Source: Poseidonibacter lekithochrous
GTDB lineage: Bacteria; Campylobacterota; Campylobacteria; Campylobacterales; Arcobacteraceae
Length of the DNA: 64,000 bases
Reading direction: 5' to 3'
Assembly: GCF_018861145.1 (NCBI RefSeq)
Contig: NZ_JAHKQT010000044.1
Span: forward strand, 1-64,000
Shown here: piece by piece, positions 17,506 to 26,101 of the stretch
Position numbering within the stretch: the first letter of the stretch is position 1
Layout: each line of letters starts with the position of its first letter
Translations under genes and position numbers: made by a program
Notes under the pieces: model-generated
Database searches by the model: none
What the model saw: the letters and a program-made list of their open reading frames with translations, nothing else
What the model was told of the DNA's origin: nothing

Positions 17506-19291
17506 TTTGTGTTCCCTTAGTAATATTTATAATTTTTTCTTCTAATTTTGTTTTTTTATCTTTGTTTACTAAAATATCTATTTTTCCACTAAAGAAATAT
17601 ATAGAACTTAAATCAACTAAATAATCTATAATTGAGATATTCAAGTTTAACTTAGAAACAATATATGAGTTTTGAGCATCAAGCAAAGATATTATATTTT
17701 CTTTTCCATTTTTATATTTATCTTGTATTAACTCAAAGTTTTTTTCTGATGAATTTTCTGAAACCCTTGCAAACTTTATTTTTTCATATGAGCTAGAAAT
17801 AGATTCATAATTTTTCTTTACATTTTGAATTATTAAATTTTTTGTTTCATTATATTTCAATTTTAAATTTATTAATTCTATTGAGTTTTTTTCTATTTTA
17901 TTATTTTTAATTCCACCTTCGTATAATGGAAGATTTAAATTTATTACAGCTTGATATTCTTTATCATCTGTATATCTTTTCGCATCACTTCCTTCTCCAT
18001 ATCTATCTATTATCTTTGTTGCACTTCCTACAAATGCCAATGTTGGTAGATATTTTGAATCTTTATTCATATCCAATTCATAATCTTTTGCAACTTTTAG
18101 TTCTTTTAACTGTTTTAGTCGTGAATGAGTAAAAACAAGTTCATTTATAAAGCTATTTTGTACTTTTTTATCTCTTATATGTACAATCGCATCTTCTTCC
18201 AATATTTTAAAAAGTTCAGAGTTCATTCCATACTCTTTAAAATCTAAATTATTTTCTATTTGTAAAATATTTGCCAATTCAATTTTAAGTGAGTTTAAAT
18301 TTTTCTTTGATTGAGATAGTTCCATATTTACATTTGCTAATTCACTTTCCCATCTATAAATATCACTTCTATCTTGAACTCCAATACTCACTCTTTGTTT
18401 TGAAAAGTTTAAATTTTGTGAAATAAAATCATGTTTAATATTTATAATCTCATTATATTTTTTTGCTTTTATTATATTTAGATAAATAATTGTTAACTTA
18501 TACATAATCTCATCATTTAAAGCTTTTGTTTCTTGTTTGCTTGCTTTAAAAATTGATTTTCTAATATTAATATTTTGAATTACATCATTTGAATAAATTA
18601 ATTGACTTATTTTTAAACCAGCAGTAAAAGTACCTTCTGAATAAATACCACTTGAATATTTTGCACGGTCATCATCTATTTGTGTATAGTTAGAAAAAAG
18701 ACTAATATCTGGCTTATAGTCACTTTTGGCATCATTAATATTTAGCTTATTTAATAATAAACTATTTTTGTTTTGCTGTATTTCAAGATTGTTTTTAAAA
18801 GCTAGGGAAAATACATCTTTTAGATTTAATTTTTTTGCATTTTTTGATATTTCACTTGTTTCTTTTGTTGTATTTACCGTGCTTATAAGTATCTCTTTAT
18901 TTTCAAGATAAATAGATTTACTTTTTATATTTTCTTTTAAGTATTCAAAAATAGCTAAGGCACTAGTTCTTATAAAAATATCTTTTTCATACTTACTTAG
19001 TAAAAAATTGTAAGAAATTATATATAAGTTATTTCTTTTTTCATATTTTTTTCTACTATTAACCAAAATAATTTTATTAGTATACTTATTAAGATTATCT
19101 TTGCAGTTCTTATCACATATTTTTATATTATAATCTATATTATCCTTTGAAGAGAATAAGGTTTTAGCTTGCGTTTTTATTTCATTTATATATTTATTCG
19201 ATGAAGAATCTACAAATAAATCAATTTTAAATGTTTTAGCATTTGCAATATTCAAAAAAAAGGCAAGGATTAATACTATTTTATAATTCAT
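17498..19291 (-). CDS. TolC-family outer-membrane efflux channel with extra N-terminal domain
   Basis: About 597 residues. Signal peptide at the N-terminus (cleavage after 'ANA'). Residues about 20-155 form an additional alpha/beta domain with a Cys pair ('CDKNCKDN') that standard TolC lacks. From 'LNLKDVFSLAFKNNLEIQQNK' on come the two repeats of the outer-membrane efflux protein family with long helices. ATG at 19291 is chosen over the in-frame GTG at 19297 because AAGGG sits 5 bp before the ATG and abuts the GTG. It overlaps tetR by 11 nt and the adaptor gene by 8 nt, so the operon is translationally coupled. Confidence 0.85.
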   Translation of the reverse strand: MNYKIVLILAFFLNIANAKTFKIDLFVDSSSNKYINEIKTQAKTLFSSKDNIDYNIKICDKNCKDNLNKYTNKIILVNSRKKYEKRNNLYIISYNFLLSKYEKDIFIRTSALAIFEYLKENIKSKSIYLENKEILISTVNTTKETSEISKNAKKLNLKDVFSLAFKNNLEIQQNKNSLLLNKLNINDAKSDYKPDISLFSNYTQIDDDRAKYSSGIYSEGTFTAGLKISQLIYSNDVIQNINIRKSIFKASKQETKALNDEIMYKLTIIYLNIIKAKKYNEIINIKHDFISQNLNFSKQRVSIGVQDRSDIYRWESELANVNMELSQSKKNLNSLKIELANILQIENNLDFKEYGMNSELFKILEEDAIVHIRDKKVQNSFINELVFTHSRLKQLKELKVAKDYELDMNKDSKYLPTLAFVGSATKIIDRYGEGSDAKRYTDDKEYQAVINLNLPLYEGGIKNNKIEKNSIELINLKLKYNETKNLIIQNVKKNYESISSSYEKIKFARVSENSSEKNFELIQDKYKNGKENIISLLDAQNSYIVSKLNLNISIIDYLVDLSSIYFFSGKIDILVNKDKKTKLEEKIINITKGTQND

Positions 19292-19925
19292 TATCACCCT
19301 TTAATAATAAGTTTTCTATATTTTTAAGTTTTTCATTATCTAAACTTTTTTGTGTTAAATAAGGTTTAATAAAATAATAAATATTTAAAGAACCATTTTT
19401 TACATTTGAATGTAAATCATTTGATAAAATATTCCAATAAGATAGATTATTTGTAACAATAATCCAAGTATTTGAAACTAAAAAATTCATTTCATTTTCA
19501 CTCATTGGTTTGATATATCCATACAATATTTGATGATCTAAAAGTTTTTTTATTATTTTAATCTCATTTTTAAGTTGTTCTTCCATAATATATTTAAATT
19601 TGGGAAAACTCATAAGTAACAAGTTTAGCTCCAAATGTAAAAATCTATATTGAATATCTGTTTCAAGATTATTTAATAAAAAATCTTTCAATAGAAACAT
19701 TTCATCTTTTTCATAATTTATTGAGTTTACTTCTTTAAATACAATCTTTACATAATTTGTAAAAATATCTATAAGAATATCTTCTTTATTTTTAAAGTGA
19801 TAATATAAATTTCCAACACTAATACCAAGTTTATCTGCAATATGTCTAGTAGAAGTGTTTAAGCAACCTTTCTCATTAAATAGTTTAATAGAAGTTTCTA
19901 TAATCTTTTCTTTTGTTGTAGCCAT
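19281..19925 (-). CDS. TetR-family repressor of the efflux operon
   Basis: 214 residues. N-terminal helix-turn-helix 'RHIADKLGISVGNLYYHFKNKEDIL' region (about 23-48), the classic TetR motif, followed by a helical ligand-binding domain. First gene of the efflux operon. A 20-bp imperfect palindrome lies 30-49 bp upstream of its ATG, so it probably represses itself and the pump genes until a ligand binds. Comparable to CmeR/AcrR in arrangement, except that those are divergent or separate; here the repressor is cotranscribed. Confidence 0.88.
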   Translation of the reverse strand: MATTKEKIIETSIKLFNEKGCLNTSTRHIADKLGISVGNLYYHFKNKEDILIDIFTNYVKIVFKEVNSINYEKDEMFLLKDFLLNNLETDIQYRFLHLELNLLLMSFPKFKYIMEEQLKNEIKIIKKLLDHQILYGYIKPMSENEMNFLVSNTWIIVTNNLSYWNILSNDLHSNVKNGSLNIYYFIKPYLTQKSLDNEKLKNIENLLLKGDNEL

Positions 19926-19954
19926 TTTTAACCTTAGATCATTTATTATATTAT

Positions 19955-19974
19955 TTTAGAACAAATGCTCTAAA
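19955..19974. promoter_or_regulatory. Candidate TetR operator palindrome
   Basis: TTTAGAACA-AA-TGCTCTAAA: 9-bp arms with one mismatched pair, upstream of tetR and in the only regulatory gap of the efflux operon. Size and symmetry fit TetR-family operators. Confidence 0.6.
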
Positions 19975-19982
19975 CAAGAACT

Positions 19983-20014
19983 TAAAAAAAAGCAGTCAAA
20001 AAAAGACTGCTTTT
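19983..20014. terminator. Terminator of the chemoreceptor gene
   Basis: AAAAGCAGTC (19988-19997), loop of seven A, GACTGCTTTT (20005-20014). Read on the minus strand the stem is followed by a run of T, 20 bp after the chemoreceptor stop. It separates that gene from the tetR promoter. Confidence 0.8.
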
Positions 20015-20034
20015 ATAAAACTTGTATTTTAATC

Positions 20035-22062
20035 CTAAAAACTTTCCCACTCATCATCATCTTTTTTATCTGAAGTGATGATTTTTGACTTCTCTTCTAG
20101 CTTTGTAGCTCTTGGTTTTGATTTTAATATTTCATTTTCTTTTGAAACAATTACTTCACTATATGATTTTTTTGTATCTAAATCTTTAGCTTTAACAGTA
20201 TCTTTTCCAATAAAGTTTTTATCATTGGCATTTGTAACAATCGTATTTGCAATAAATTGTGTACTTTCTGCAATATGCTTTGTATCACTTGCTACATTTG
20301 CATTTTGTTGTGTTTGTTGATCTAACTCATTAACAGCACTATTTATTTGCTCAATTCCAGTTAATTGTTCTTTTGATGAGCTTTCAACATCTTTTATTAA
20401 ATCTAATGTTTTAAATATATTATCATTTAAGTCACTATATCCTTTTATCATTTCATCTGCAATATTTTTGCCATTATCAGCTTTTGATGTTGCCGTTTGA
20501 ACTAATACTTTTATTTCTTTAGCAGCTTCGGCTGATCTACTTGCAAGATTTCTAACTTCTTGTGCAACAACTGCAAATCCTTTGCCAGCTTCTCCAGCTG
20601 TTGCTGCTTCAACTGCTGCATTTAATGAAAGAATATTAGTTTGGAATGCTATTTGATCAATTACAGTAATTGCTTCATTAATAGCATTAACTTGCGTATT
20701 TATTTCATCCATAGAAACAGTAGTTTGGCTTGCTAAACTTTGACCGTCTGAAGCTGAAGATGTTAGGTCATTTGCATAGTTTGACATTTGAATTATTTTT
20801 TGATTATTACTAGAAATATTTGAAGTAATTTCTTCTAGAGCTGCTGCTGTTTCTTCTAAAGATGAAGCTGCTTGTGTAGATGAACTACTTAACACTTCTA
20901 CATTATGCATTAAAGAGTCTGAACTTTCTTGAAGTGTTAAACCATTTGATTTATTTTCAACTAACATATCATTGATTAATTTTGTAACATTATTTAAAGC
21001 CATTGGTATTTTATTATTATCATCTTTTATAGAATTAGTAAAGTCTAATTTTGAAAAACTTTCTAATACTTCAATAATCTTATTTATATCTTTACCTATA
21101 GTTTCATTTAAATCTGAAATCATATTATTCATGCTATTTCTAAGTTTTTCAAGGTTTTCTGATTCTACTTTATTATTTAATCTAGTTGTTAAATAACCTT
21201 TATTAATATTTTCAACAAAATCGGCAACCTCACTTAGAAACTTTTCATCACTTTTGATTATTAAATCTGCATTAGTGATATTTTGATTTATAACCTTTGA
21301 CATCATTCCAAATTCATCTTTTGAAGTATCATCTAACATAGATACTTCTTTTGTTTCTTTATTTAAATACCTAAAGAAATTTAATAATCCAGTTTGAAAG
21401 TTAGAAATTGAACCATTTATTCTTTTTATTAACATTCCAAATATCAGAAAGTTTACAATAATTAGAATAATTCCAAATATTAATAAACTACTTTGCATAA
21501 AACTAATAGTTTCAGTAATAAGTACAGATTTATCTTCACTTAATTTCTTTTGGATATCAATCCAAGATGTTAATTTATTTGTTAATTTTTCACTAAAAGG
21601 ATCAAGTTCAGACATAAGTTTATTACCTTCAGTATGTCCATCTTTTACATAACTATCTGCCATTCTAACACCAACTTCATAAAACATTTTAAAGTCAGTT
21701 TTAAAATTTTGCAAATCGGTAACACTCTTAGAATCATTATCCTGTTTAGAAGATGTAATTAACTTATCAAGAAGCTTATTCCCTTCATCAAAATATCCTT
21801 TAGCAATTGCATAACCATCATCATATCCTTCAGCAGCTCTTGTTGCTGAAACATCAGTTAGCCATTGCTGTACTTGAATTACATCTTTTTCAAGAGTTAA
21901 AAAATCAATTACTTTAGGTAAGATATTCTCTTCTTGTTCTTTTACCTCTTTTTCTATAGAATTTAGTTCCACCACATTAAGTGTAAAACTTATTGTAGAG
22001 AATAAAATAATAATAAATCCACTAGAAATCAATACTTTTTTTATAGAAGAATTTTTAAACAT
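20035..22062 (-). CDS. Methyl-accepting chemotaxis protein with C-terminal CheR-tether motif
   Basis: Chemoreceptor of 675 residues from the chosen start. TM1 near 7-30, a periplasmic helical sensor (about 31-185, four-helix-bundle style), TM2 near 190-212, HAMP-like region, then a second HAMP-like stretch and the signalling hairpin with tip '[20 protein letters not shown]'. The extreme C-terminus 'DDEWESF' resembles the NWE(T/S)F pentapeptide that tethers CheR/CheB in high-abundance receptors. The frame extends to an ATG at 22098, but AAGGGG stands 4 bp before the ATG at 22062, so the shorter form is preferred. Ligand unknown. Confidence 0.9.
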   Translation of the reverse strand: MFKNSSIKKVLISSGFIIILFSTISFTLNVVELNSIEKEVKEQEENILPKVIDFLTLEKDVIQVQQWLTDVSATRAAEGYDDGYAIAKGYFDEGNKLLDKLITSSKQDNDSKSVTDLQNFKTDFKMFYEVGVRMADSYVKDGHTEGNKLMSELDPFSEKLTNKLTSWIDIQKKLSEDKSVLITETISFMQSSLLIFGIILIIVNFLIFGMLIKRINGSISNFQTGLLNFFRYLNKETKEVSMLDDTSKDEFGMMSKVINQNITNADLIIKSDEKFLSEVADFVENINKGYLTTRLNNKVESENLEKLRNSMNNMISDLNETIGKDINKIIEVLESFSKLDFTNSIKDDNNKIPMALNNVTKLINDMLVENKSNGLTLQESSDSLMHNVEVLSSSSTQAASSLEETAAALEEITSNISSNNQKIIQMSNYANDLTSSASDGQSLASQTTVSMDEINTQVNAINEAITVIDQIAFQTNILSLNAAVEAATAGEAGKGFAVVAQEVRNLASRSAEAAKEIKVLVQTATSKADNGKNIADEMIKGYSDLNDNIFKTLDLIKDVESSSKEQLTGIEQINSAVNELDQQTQQNANVASDTKHIAESTQFIANTIVTNANDKNFIGKDTVKAKDLDTKKSYSEVIVSKENEILKSKPRATKLEEKSKIITSDKKDDDEWESF

Positions 22063-22169
22063 AATGCCCCTTGTAGCATGAAGTAGCTTTGTATTCACAA
22101 GATAAAAAGCTATTCCGTTTTATTTATTTTATTAAAATTTACATTAAAATAAGATTTTAATAATAATTA

Positions 22170-22874
22170 TTATCTACTATAAGAACAATCATTTATATCA
22201 AGAGTAACTCCATTTATATAAGAAGGACACTCTGTTGCTAACCAAACAATAGCTTTTGCAACTTCTTCAGGTTCTGCAAATCTCCCTGATGAAACAGTTT
22301 TTTTAAACTCTTTTTTTCTCTCTTCTGAATTATCTTTTTGCATATCAGTTTCTGTAGGACTTGGTGCAACACAATTTACTGTAATACCATGTGCCCCTAG
22401 AAGTTTTCCATATATTTTCGTAGCATTAATTAAACCTGCTTTTGCTATTCCATACCAAATATCAGGATGTCCAATTTGTCCTGCTATTGAAGCCACATTT
22501 ACTATTCTTCCAGACTTTTGAGCTTTCATATTTTCACATAATAAATTCATTAATTCTACTGGTGCATGTAAATCAACATTTAATATTTTTTCTTTTGCTT
22601 CTTTTGGATAATTATCATAAGAGTATTTAGGTTGCATAAAACCTGCATTATTAATCAAAATATCAACATTTCCAATCTCTTTTGCTAAATCTTTTAAACC
22701 ATCAATATTTGATAAATCATATTTGATTTCTGTAACATTTGGGAGTCCACCTAATGCAAAATTTTTAAAGTCTCTCGCAACAACAATAATTTTATAATCA
22801 AGCTCTAACATTGCTCGTGAAACTGCTAGCCCTATTCCTTTATTTCCACCTGTAATTAATACTTTTTTTGACAT
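22170..22874 (-). CDS. Short-chain dehydrogenase/reductase (SDR)
   Basis: 234-residue NAD(P)-dependent oxidoreductase of the classical SDR fold. Cofactor motif 'TGGNKGIG' (8-15), 'NNAG' (75-78 region), catalytic Ser in 'VNVASIAG' and the pair Tyr-x-x-x-Lys in 'WYGIAKAG'. Similar to FabG-type reductases, but it sits alone between a chemoreceptor and a small secreted protein, so the substrate is unknown. C-terminal 'YINGVTLDINDC' fits the conserved end of the family ('ING..L.VDGG'). Confidence 0.88.
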   Translation of the reverse strand: MSKKVLITGGNKGIGLAVSRAMLELDYKIIVVARDFKNFALGGLPNVTEIKYDLSNIDGLKDLAKEIGNVDILINNAGFMQPKYSYDNYPKEAKEKILNVDLHAPVELMNLLCENMKAQKSGRIVNVASIAGQIGHPDIWYGIAKAGLINATKIYGKLLGAHGITVNCVAPSPTETDMQKDNSEERKKEFKKTVSSGRFAEPEEVAKAIVWLATECPSYINGVTLDINDCSYSR

Positions 22875-22982
22875 TGTTTAACCTTTGTAAGTTTATATAA
22901 TTTTAATATGAGATTATTTTAGTATTTTTTCTTTTAGATTGGTTTAAAAAGGAGATTAAATTAATATAGAGAGTTAAAAGGA

Positions 22983-23246
22983 TTAACCTTTTTTTATCAT
23001 TTGCATTATTCTTTTATTTTCATCAATTTTACAAGCTGTAATTTCTCTTTTACTTCTTGAGTTCTTAAAGCAGCTAAGAGTTTTATTTAAAACCTTTACT
23101 CTTTTAAAAAATCTATCAAGCCTTGCAACTTCGACTCTAATTTCGTATTTATTAATAAGTCCCAGCTTCTCTTCTTCTAACATTTTAAACTTGTACGTAT
23201 TAGCACTTAATCCGATGGTTATGAATATTAAAAGTAATATTTTGAT
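22983..23246 (-). CDS. Small secreted protein with non-ATG (ATC) or shifted start
   Basis: An ATG at 23183 opens a 66-residue frame, but the same frame continues upstream and encodes a convincing Sec signal peptide 'IKILLLIFITIGLSA' followed by 'NTYKFKM'. No ATG, GTG or TTG precedes it; the codon in the right place, 5 nt after a good AAGGG, is ATC (23246-23244). Alternatively an ATG at 23271 in another frame enters this frame if one A is lost from an (A)8 tract. From ATC the product has 87 residues; the mature part is basic and helical with two Cys ('CFKNSRSKREITAC') in a spacing seen, as I recall, in small periplasmic proteins of Campylobacterota. Function unknown. Confidence 0.5.
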   Translation of the reverse strand: MKILLLIFITIGLSANTYKFKMLEEEKLGLINKYEIRVEVARLDRFFKRVKVLNKTLSCFKNSRSKREITACKIDENKRIMQMIKKG

Positions 23247-23329
23247 GAGAACCCTTTTTTTTAATATACATATATAATACCCGATTAGACTTAATTAAAA
23301 GTAAATAAAACAAGGTTTTACACCTTATT

Positions 23330-25411
23330 TTAGAAAAGCGATTTGAAATTTTTTAATATTTCTTCTGCTCCATCATCACCTAACTTACCTTTTAAAACTT
23401 TATTTAGTTTCTCTTTTATTTTTTCTTTATTTTCATCAATTTGTTTATTAACTTGATTTGATATTAAATCTTTTGAATCAAGTGAGATTTTAGGTTTAGA
23501 AGTATCTCCTTTTATCTTTAAAGCAAATTGTGTTTTTTTGATTTTCGTATCTATAACGGCATCTATTGTACTTTTTTCTAAATCCAAAATAGATTTTGTT
23601 ACATCAATTTGAGTATTTTTACTCTTCATATTAACAGTTGAAGATAAAACTAATTTATCAATATTTGTATTTATATCTACGGTATCGTAAATTTCTCTAG
23701 TAATATCAAACTTAGCAAACTGATTTAATAAAGTTGAAAAATTATTAGGTAAGAAATGACCTTTTACTAAATTACCTTTTAGTTTTCCTTTTTTCATTAG
23801 CATATTATAATCTAAAGTTAAATCGGTAACAGAATCAAAAACATCTGGATAATATAGCATATGAGTAAGTTCTTTTATTTGAACCTTTTTAATATCTGCA
23901 TGTAAGTCATCATTTTTTAAATTAAAATCTAAATCTCCACCAAGAAGCTTTGAGTTTCCAGTTAAAAGAAGTGATTTATTTTTACTTTTCATATTCCCAT
24001 TTATACTTACTTCGCCTCTCATTTTTGTAGATGTAATATCATATAAATTACTTAAACTTGGAATATCAAGTACATAATCAGTATCAAAAGCGGCATCTTT
24101 GAAAGTAAATACCGCTTTTTTAATATCAAGGTTTGCTAATGTTGTAGTAATTTTACTACTTGTTATTGCTTCATTTGGAACTAATGTAGTTGCAGTTTCA
24201 CCCTTAAAAGTAATCTCTTTTTTCAAGTTTTGTTTAAATACTGTATTTGCAACAGGGTTGATTATTTTTCCATTTAATATCTCAGTTTTTATAAAACCAG
24301 CTAAAGACTCAGGCCTTGCATTTGTAATATTTCCATCAATGTTTAAAATACCATCAGCATATACAGGCTCATTTAAAATATGTAATAACTTATCAATTTT
24401 TGCATTTGTAATATTAAATTTTACATATTCAGGATTTGAATCTACTAACTTAAGAGAATACTTTGTTAAACTATCAAAAATATTTGAGCTACCGTCTATA
24501 TTAATAATTCCATTATTTATAGCAATATTTCCACTAGTTATAAAATTACCATAAAGTTTTGTTCCTATAATTCCTTCAAGTTTTTGTAAGTTTTTTACAT
24601 CTAACTTATAATCCGTTAATATTTTTCCACTATCCAAAAAAACTTCAGTTTCATTTGCAAATACATCTGTAATAGAAGTAATTAAATCAGATTTAATACT
24701 TGCTTTATTAGGAGTTAAATTAGCGATAACATCACTTTTAAAATAAATTGGTGAAGATATATTTTGATTGAAATCTTTATTTATTACCTGATTATTTAAC
24801 TTACCTTTAGAAATATTTACAATAACCTTCCCATCTAAACTAGGGATATTAGCATCTTTAATATCACCTTTAATAGTAAGATTACCTGCAGCTAAGTCTT
24901 TTTGATTTAATAGATGTAAAAGTTTTTCAATTCTTGCATCTTCAACAAGAAAGTTAATATTCTTTGCTTCAAAATCTACAAGCTTTAAATCATAAGATGT
25001 TTTACTTTCAGCAATATCTGAGATACCTTTTATAACTGCAAAATTAGCATCACCTTTAAAAGTTCCATTTGTAGAAAAAGGACCATTAAATTTTTGCTTT
25101 ATAAGATTTTCTAACTTTGATAATTCATTTATTTTAATATCATATTTTAGATCAACTTTCTTTTTAAATATTTCTAGATCACCAGCAATATTTATATTTG
25201 AATTATCACTAATTGTTGCATTAAAATTAATTGTATTAAATGTTAATGTAAAATCATTCACTTTTAGTTGAACATCCTTTTGTTCATCATTCACTTTATT
25301 TTCAATATATGACGCTACAAAATTGTTACCTGTTTTTGTAAATAAAACACCATAAACTGTACCAATAATAAGTATAATTAATATCGTTAACCCTATAAAA
25401 AACTTTTTCAT
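23330..25411 (-). CDS. AsmA-like inner-membrane-anchored repeat protein
   Basis: 693 residues with one N-terminal membrane anchor (4-24) and a long periplasmic beta-rich body, resembling the AsmA/TamB-type lipid-transfer group in architecture (N-terminal TM, repetitive strands, Lys/Glu-rich helical tail). It contains three diverged repeats of about 175 residues, marked by 'IEKLLHLLN' (161), 'IDKLLHILN' (339) and 'IKELTHMLY' (512), each followed by a strand such as 'GNLTIKGDI' or 'GILNIDGNI'. No close neighbour suggests a pathway. The family link is by architecture, not by a recognised motif. Confidence 0.6.
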   Translation of the reverse strand: MKKFFIGLTILIILIIGTVYGVLFTKTGNNFVASYIENKVNDEQKDVQLKVNDFTLTFNTINFNATISDNSNINIAGDLEIFKKKVDLKYDIKINELSKLENLIKQKFNGPFSTNGTFKGDANFAVIKGISDIAESKTSYDLKLVDFEAKNINFLVEDARIEKLLHLLNQKDLAAGNLTIKGDIKDANIPSLDGKVIVNISKGKLNNQVINKDFNQNISSPIYFKSDVIANLTPNKASIKSDLITSITDVFANETEVFLDSGKILTDYKLDVKNLQKLEGIIGTKLYGNFITSGNIAINNGIINIDGSSNIFDSLTKYSLKLVDSNPEYVKFNITNAKIDKLLHILNEPVYADGILNIDGNITNARPESLAGFIKTEILNGKIINPVANTVFKQNLKKEITFKGETATTLVPNEAITSSKITTTLANLDIKKAVFTFKDAAFDTDYVLDIPSLSNLYDITSTKMRGEVSINGNMKSKNKSLLLTGNSKLLGGDLDFNLKNDDLHADIKKVQIKELTHMLYYPDVFDSVTDLTLDYNMLMKKGKLKGNLVKGHFLPNNFSTLLNQFAKFDITREIYDTVDINTNIDKLVLSSTVNMKSKNTQIDVTKSILDLEKSTIDAVIDTKIKKTQFALKIKGDTSKPKISLDSKDLISNQVNKQIDENKEKIKEKLNKVLKGKLGDDGAEEILKNFKSLF

Positions 25412-25634
25412 AATAACCCTTGAATTAATAATTAGATTAATTATAGCAAATTTTTAAATAAACTATAGATTAATAATTGTTTTATCTATTTATAATCTAA
25501 TTTTCTATATAATTTTTCCGATTAAAGTAATTAGTAGGGAAATATTTGCATTTATGTGAGTATTGCTAATGTATTTATATATTGGTTACGCTATCCGAAC
25601 AGACTTTTATCAAAATATTTTTTAAGGATTTCAA

Positions 25635-25949
25635 ATGAAAAAAATCGTTTTATTAATGCTTGCTATTGCTGGAGCTGCTTTTGCTGCTGACGGTGCTGTT
25701 GCAAACGAAACATTAAAAGCTTATTCAGTACTTGCTGCTGGTGTAGGTCTTGGTCTTGCTGCTCTTGGTGGAGCTGTTGGTATGGGTAATACTGCTGCTG
25801 CAACTATTGCTGGTACTGCTAGAAACCCAGGTTTAGGTGGAAAATTAATGACTACAATGTTCATTGCTTTAGCGATGATCGAAGCACAAGTTATTTATGC
25901 ACTTGTTATTGCTATGATTGCATTATATGCAAACCCATTTTTAGGGTAA
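25635..25949 (+). CDS. atpE: F0F1 ATP synthase subunit c
   Basis: 104-residue proteolipid forming the membrane ring of ATP synthase. It starts with a signal-like segment (1-18, 'GAAFA'), then two helices (about 28-57 and 70-98) with the polar loop 'ARNPG' (62-66) and the ion-carrying Glu83 in 'ALAMIEAQVIY'. The extended N-terminus is typical of the Campylobacterota form. It stands alone, away from other atp genes, with its own 220-bp upstream gap, ribosome site AAGGA and a strong terminator, which suits the higher copy number needed for this subunit. Codons look highly expressed (GCT, GGT). Confidence 0.93.
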   Translation: MKKIVLLMLAIAGAAFAADGAVANETLKAYSVLAAGVGLGLAALGGAVGMGNTAAATIAGTARNPGLGGKLMTTMFIALAMIEAQVIYALVIAMIALYANPFLG

Positions 25950-25975
25950 GCTATAAGTTTCAACTTATAAACTTT

Positions 25976-26012
25976 AAAAGGGTCAGAAGTTTTACTTCTG
26001 GCCCTTTTTTTT
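25976..26012 (+). terminator. Strong terminator after atpE
   Basis: AAAAGGGTCAGAAGT (25976-25990) pairs with ACTTCTGGCCCTTTT (25994-26008, one G-U pair) around TTT and is followed by further T. A smaller hairpin (25952-25969) precedes it. Confidence 0.85.
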
Positions 26013-26101
26013 ACTTAATTTTTTATTCTTACTTTACCATTCTATAAACTATTTTATTCTCTAAAGTCAAAAAATAACTTCATAAATTTATTAATAGTTA
26101 T

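Noticed and set aside
22070-22088. Two GTAGC words at 10-bp spacing upstream of the chemoreceptor, like the porin array
   Set aside because: Only two copies, different spacing, and overlapping the ribosome-binding region; treated as chance.
24099-24554. 151-codon plus-strand frame inside the AsmA-like gene
   Set aside because: Antisense shadow of a well-supported coding frame, hydrophobic by reverse complement, no promoter or ribosome site.
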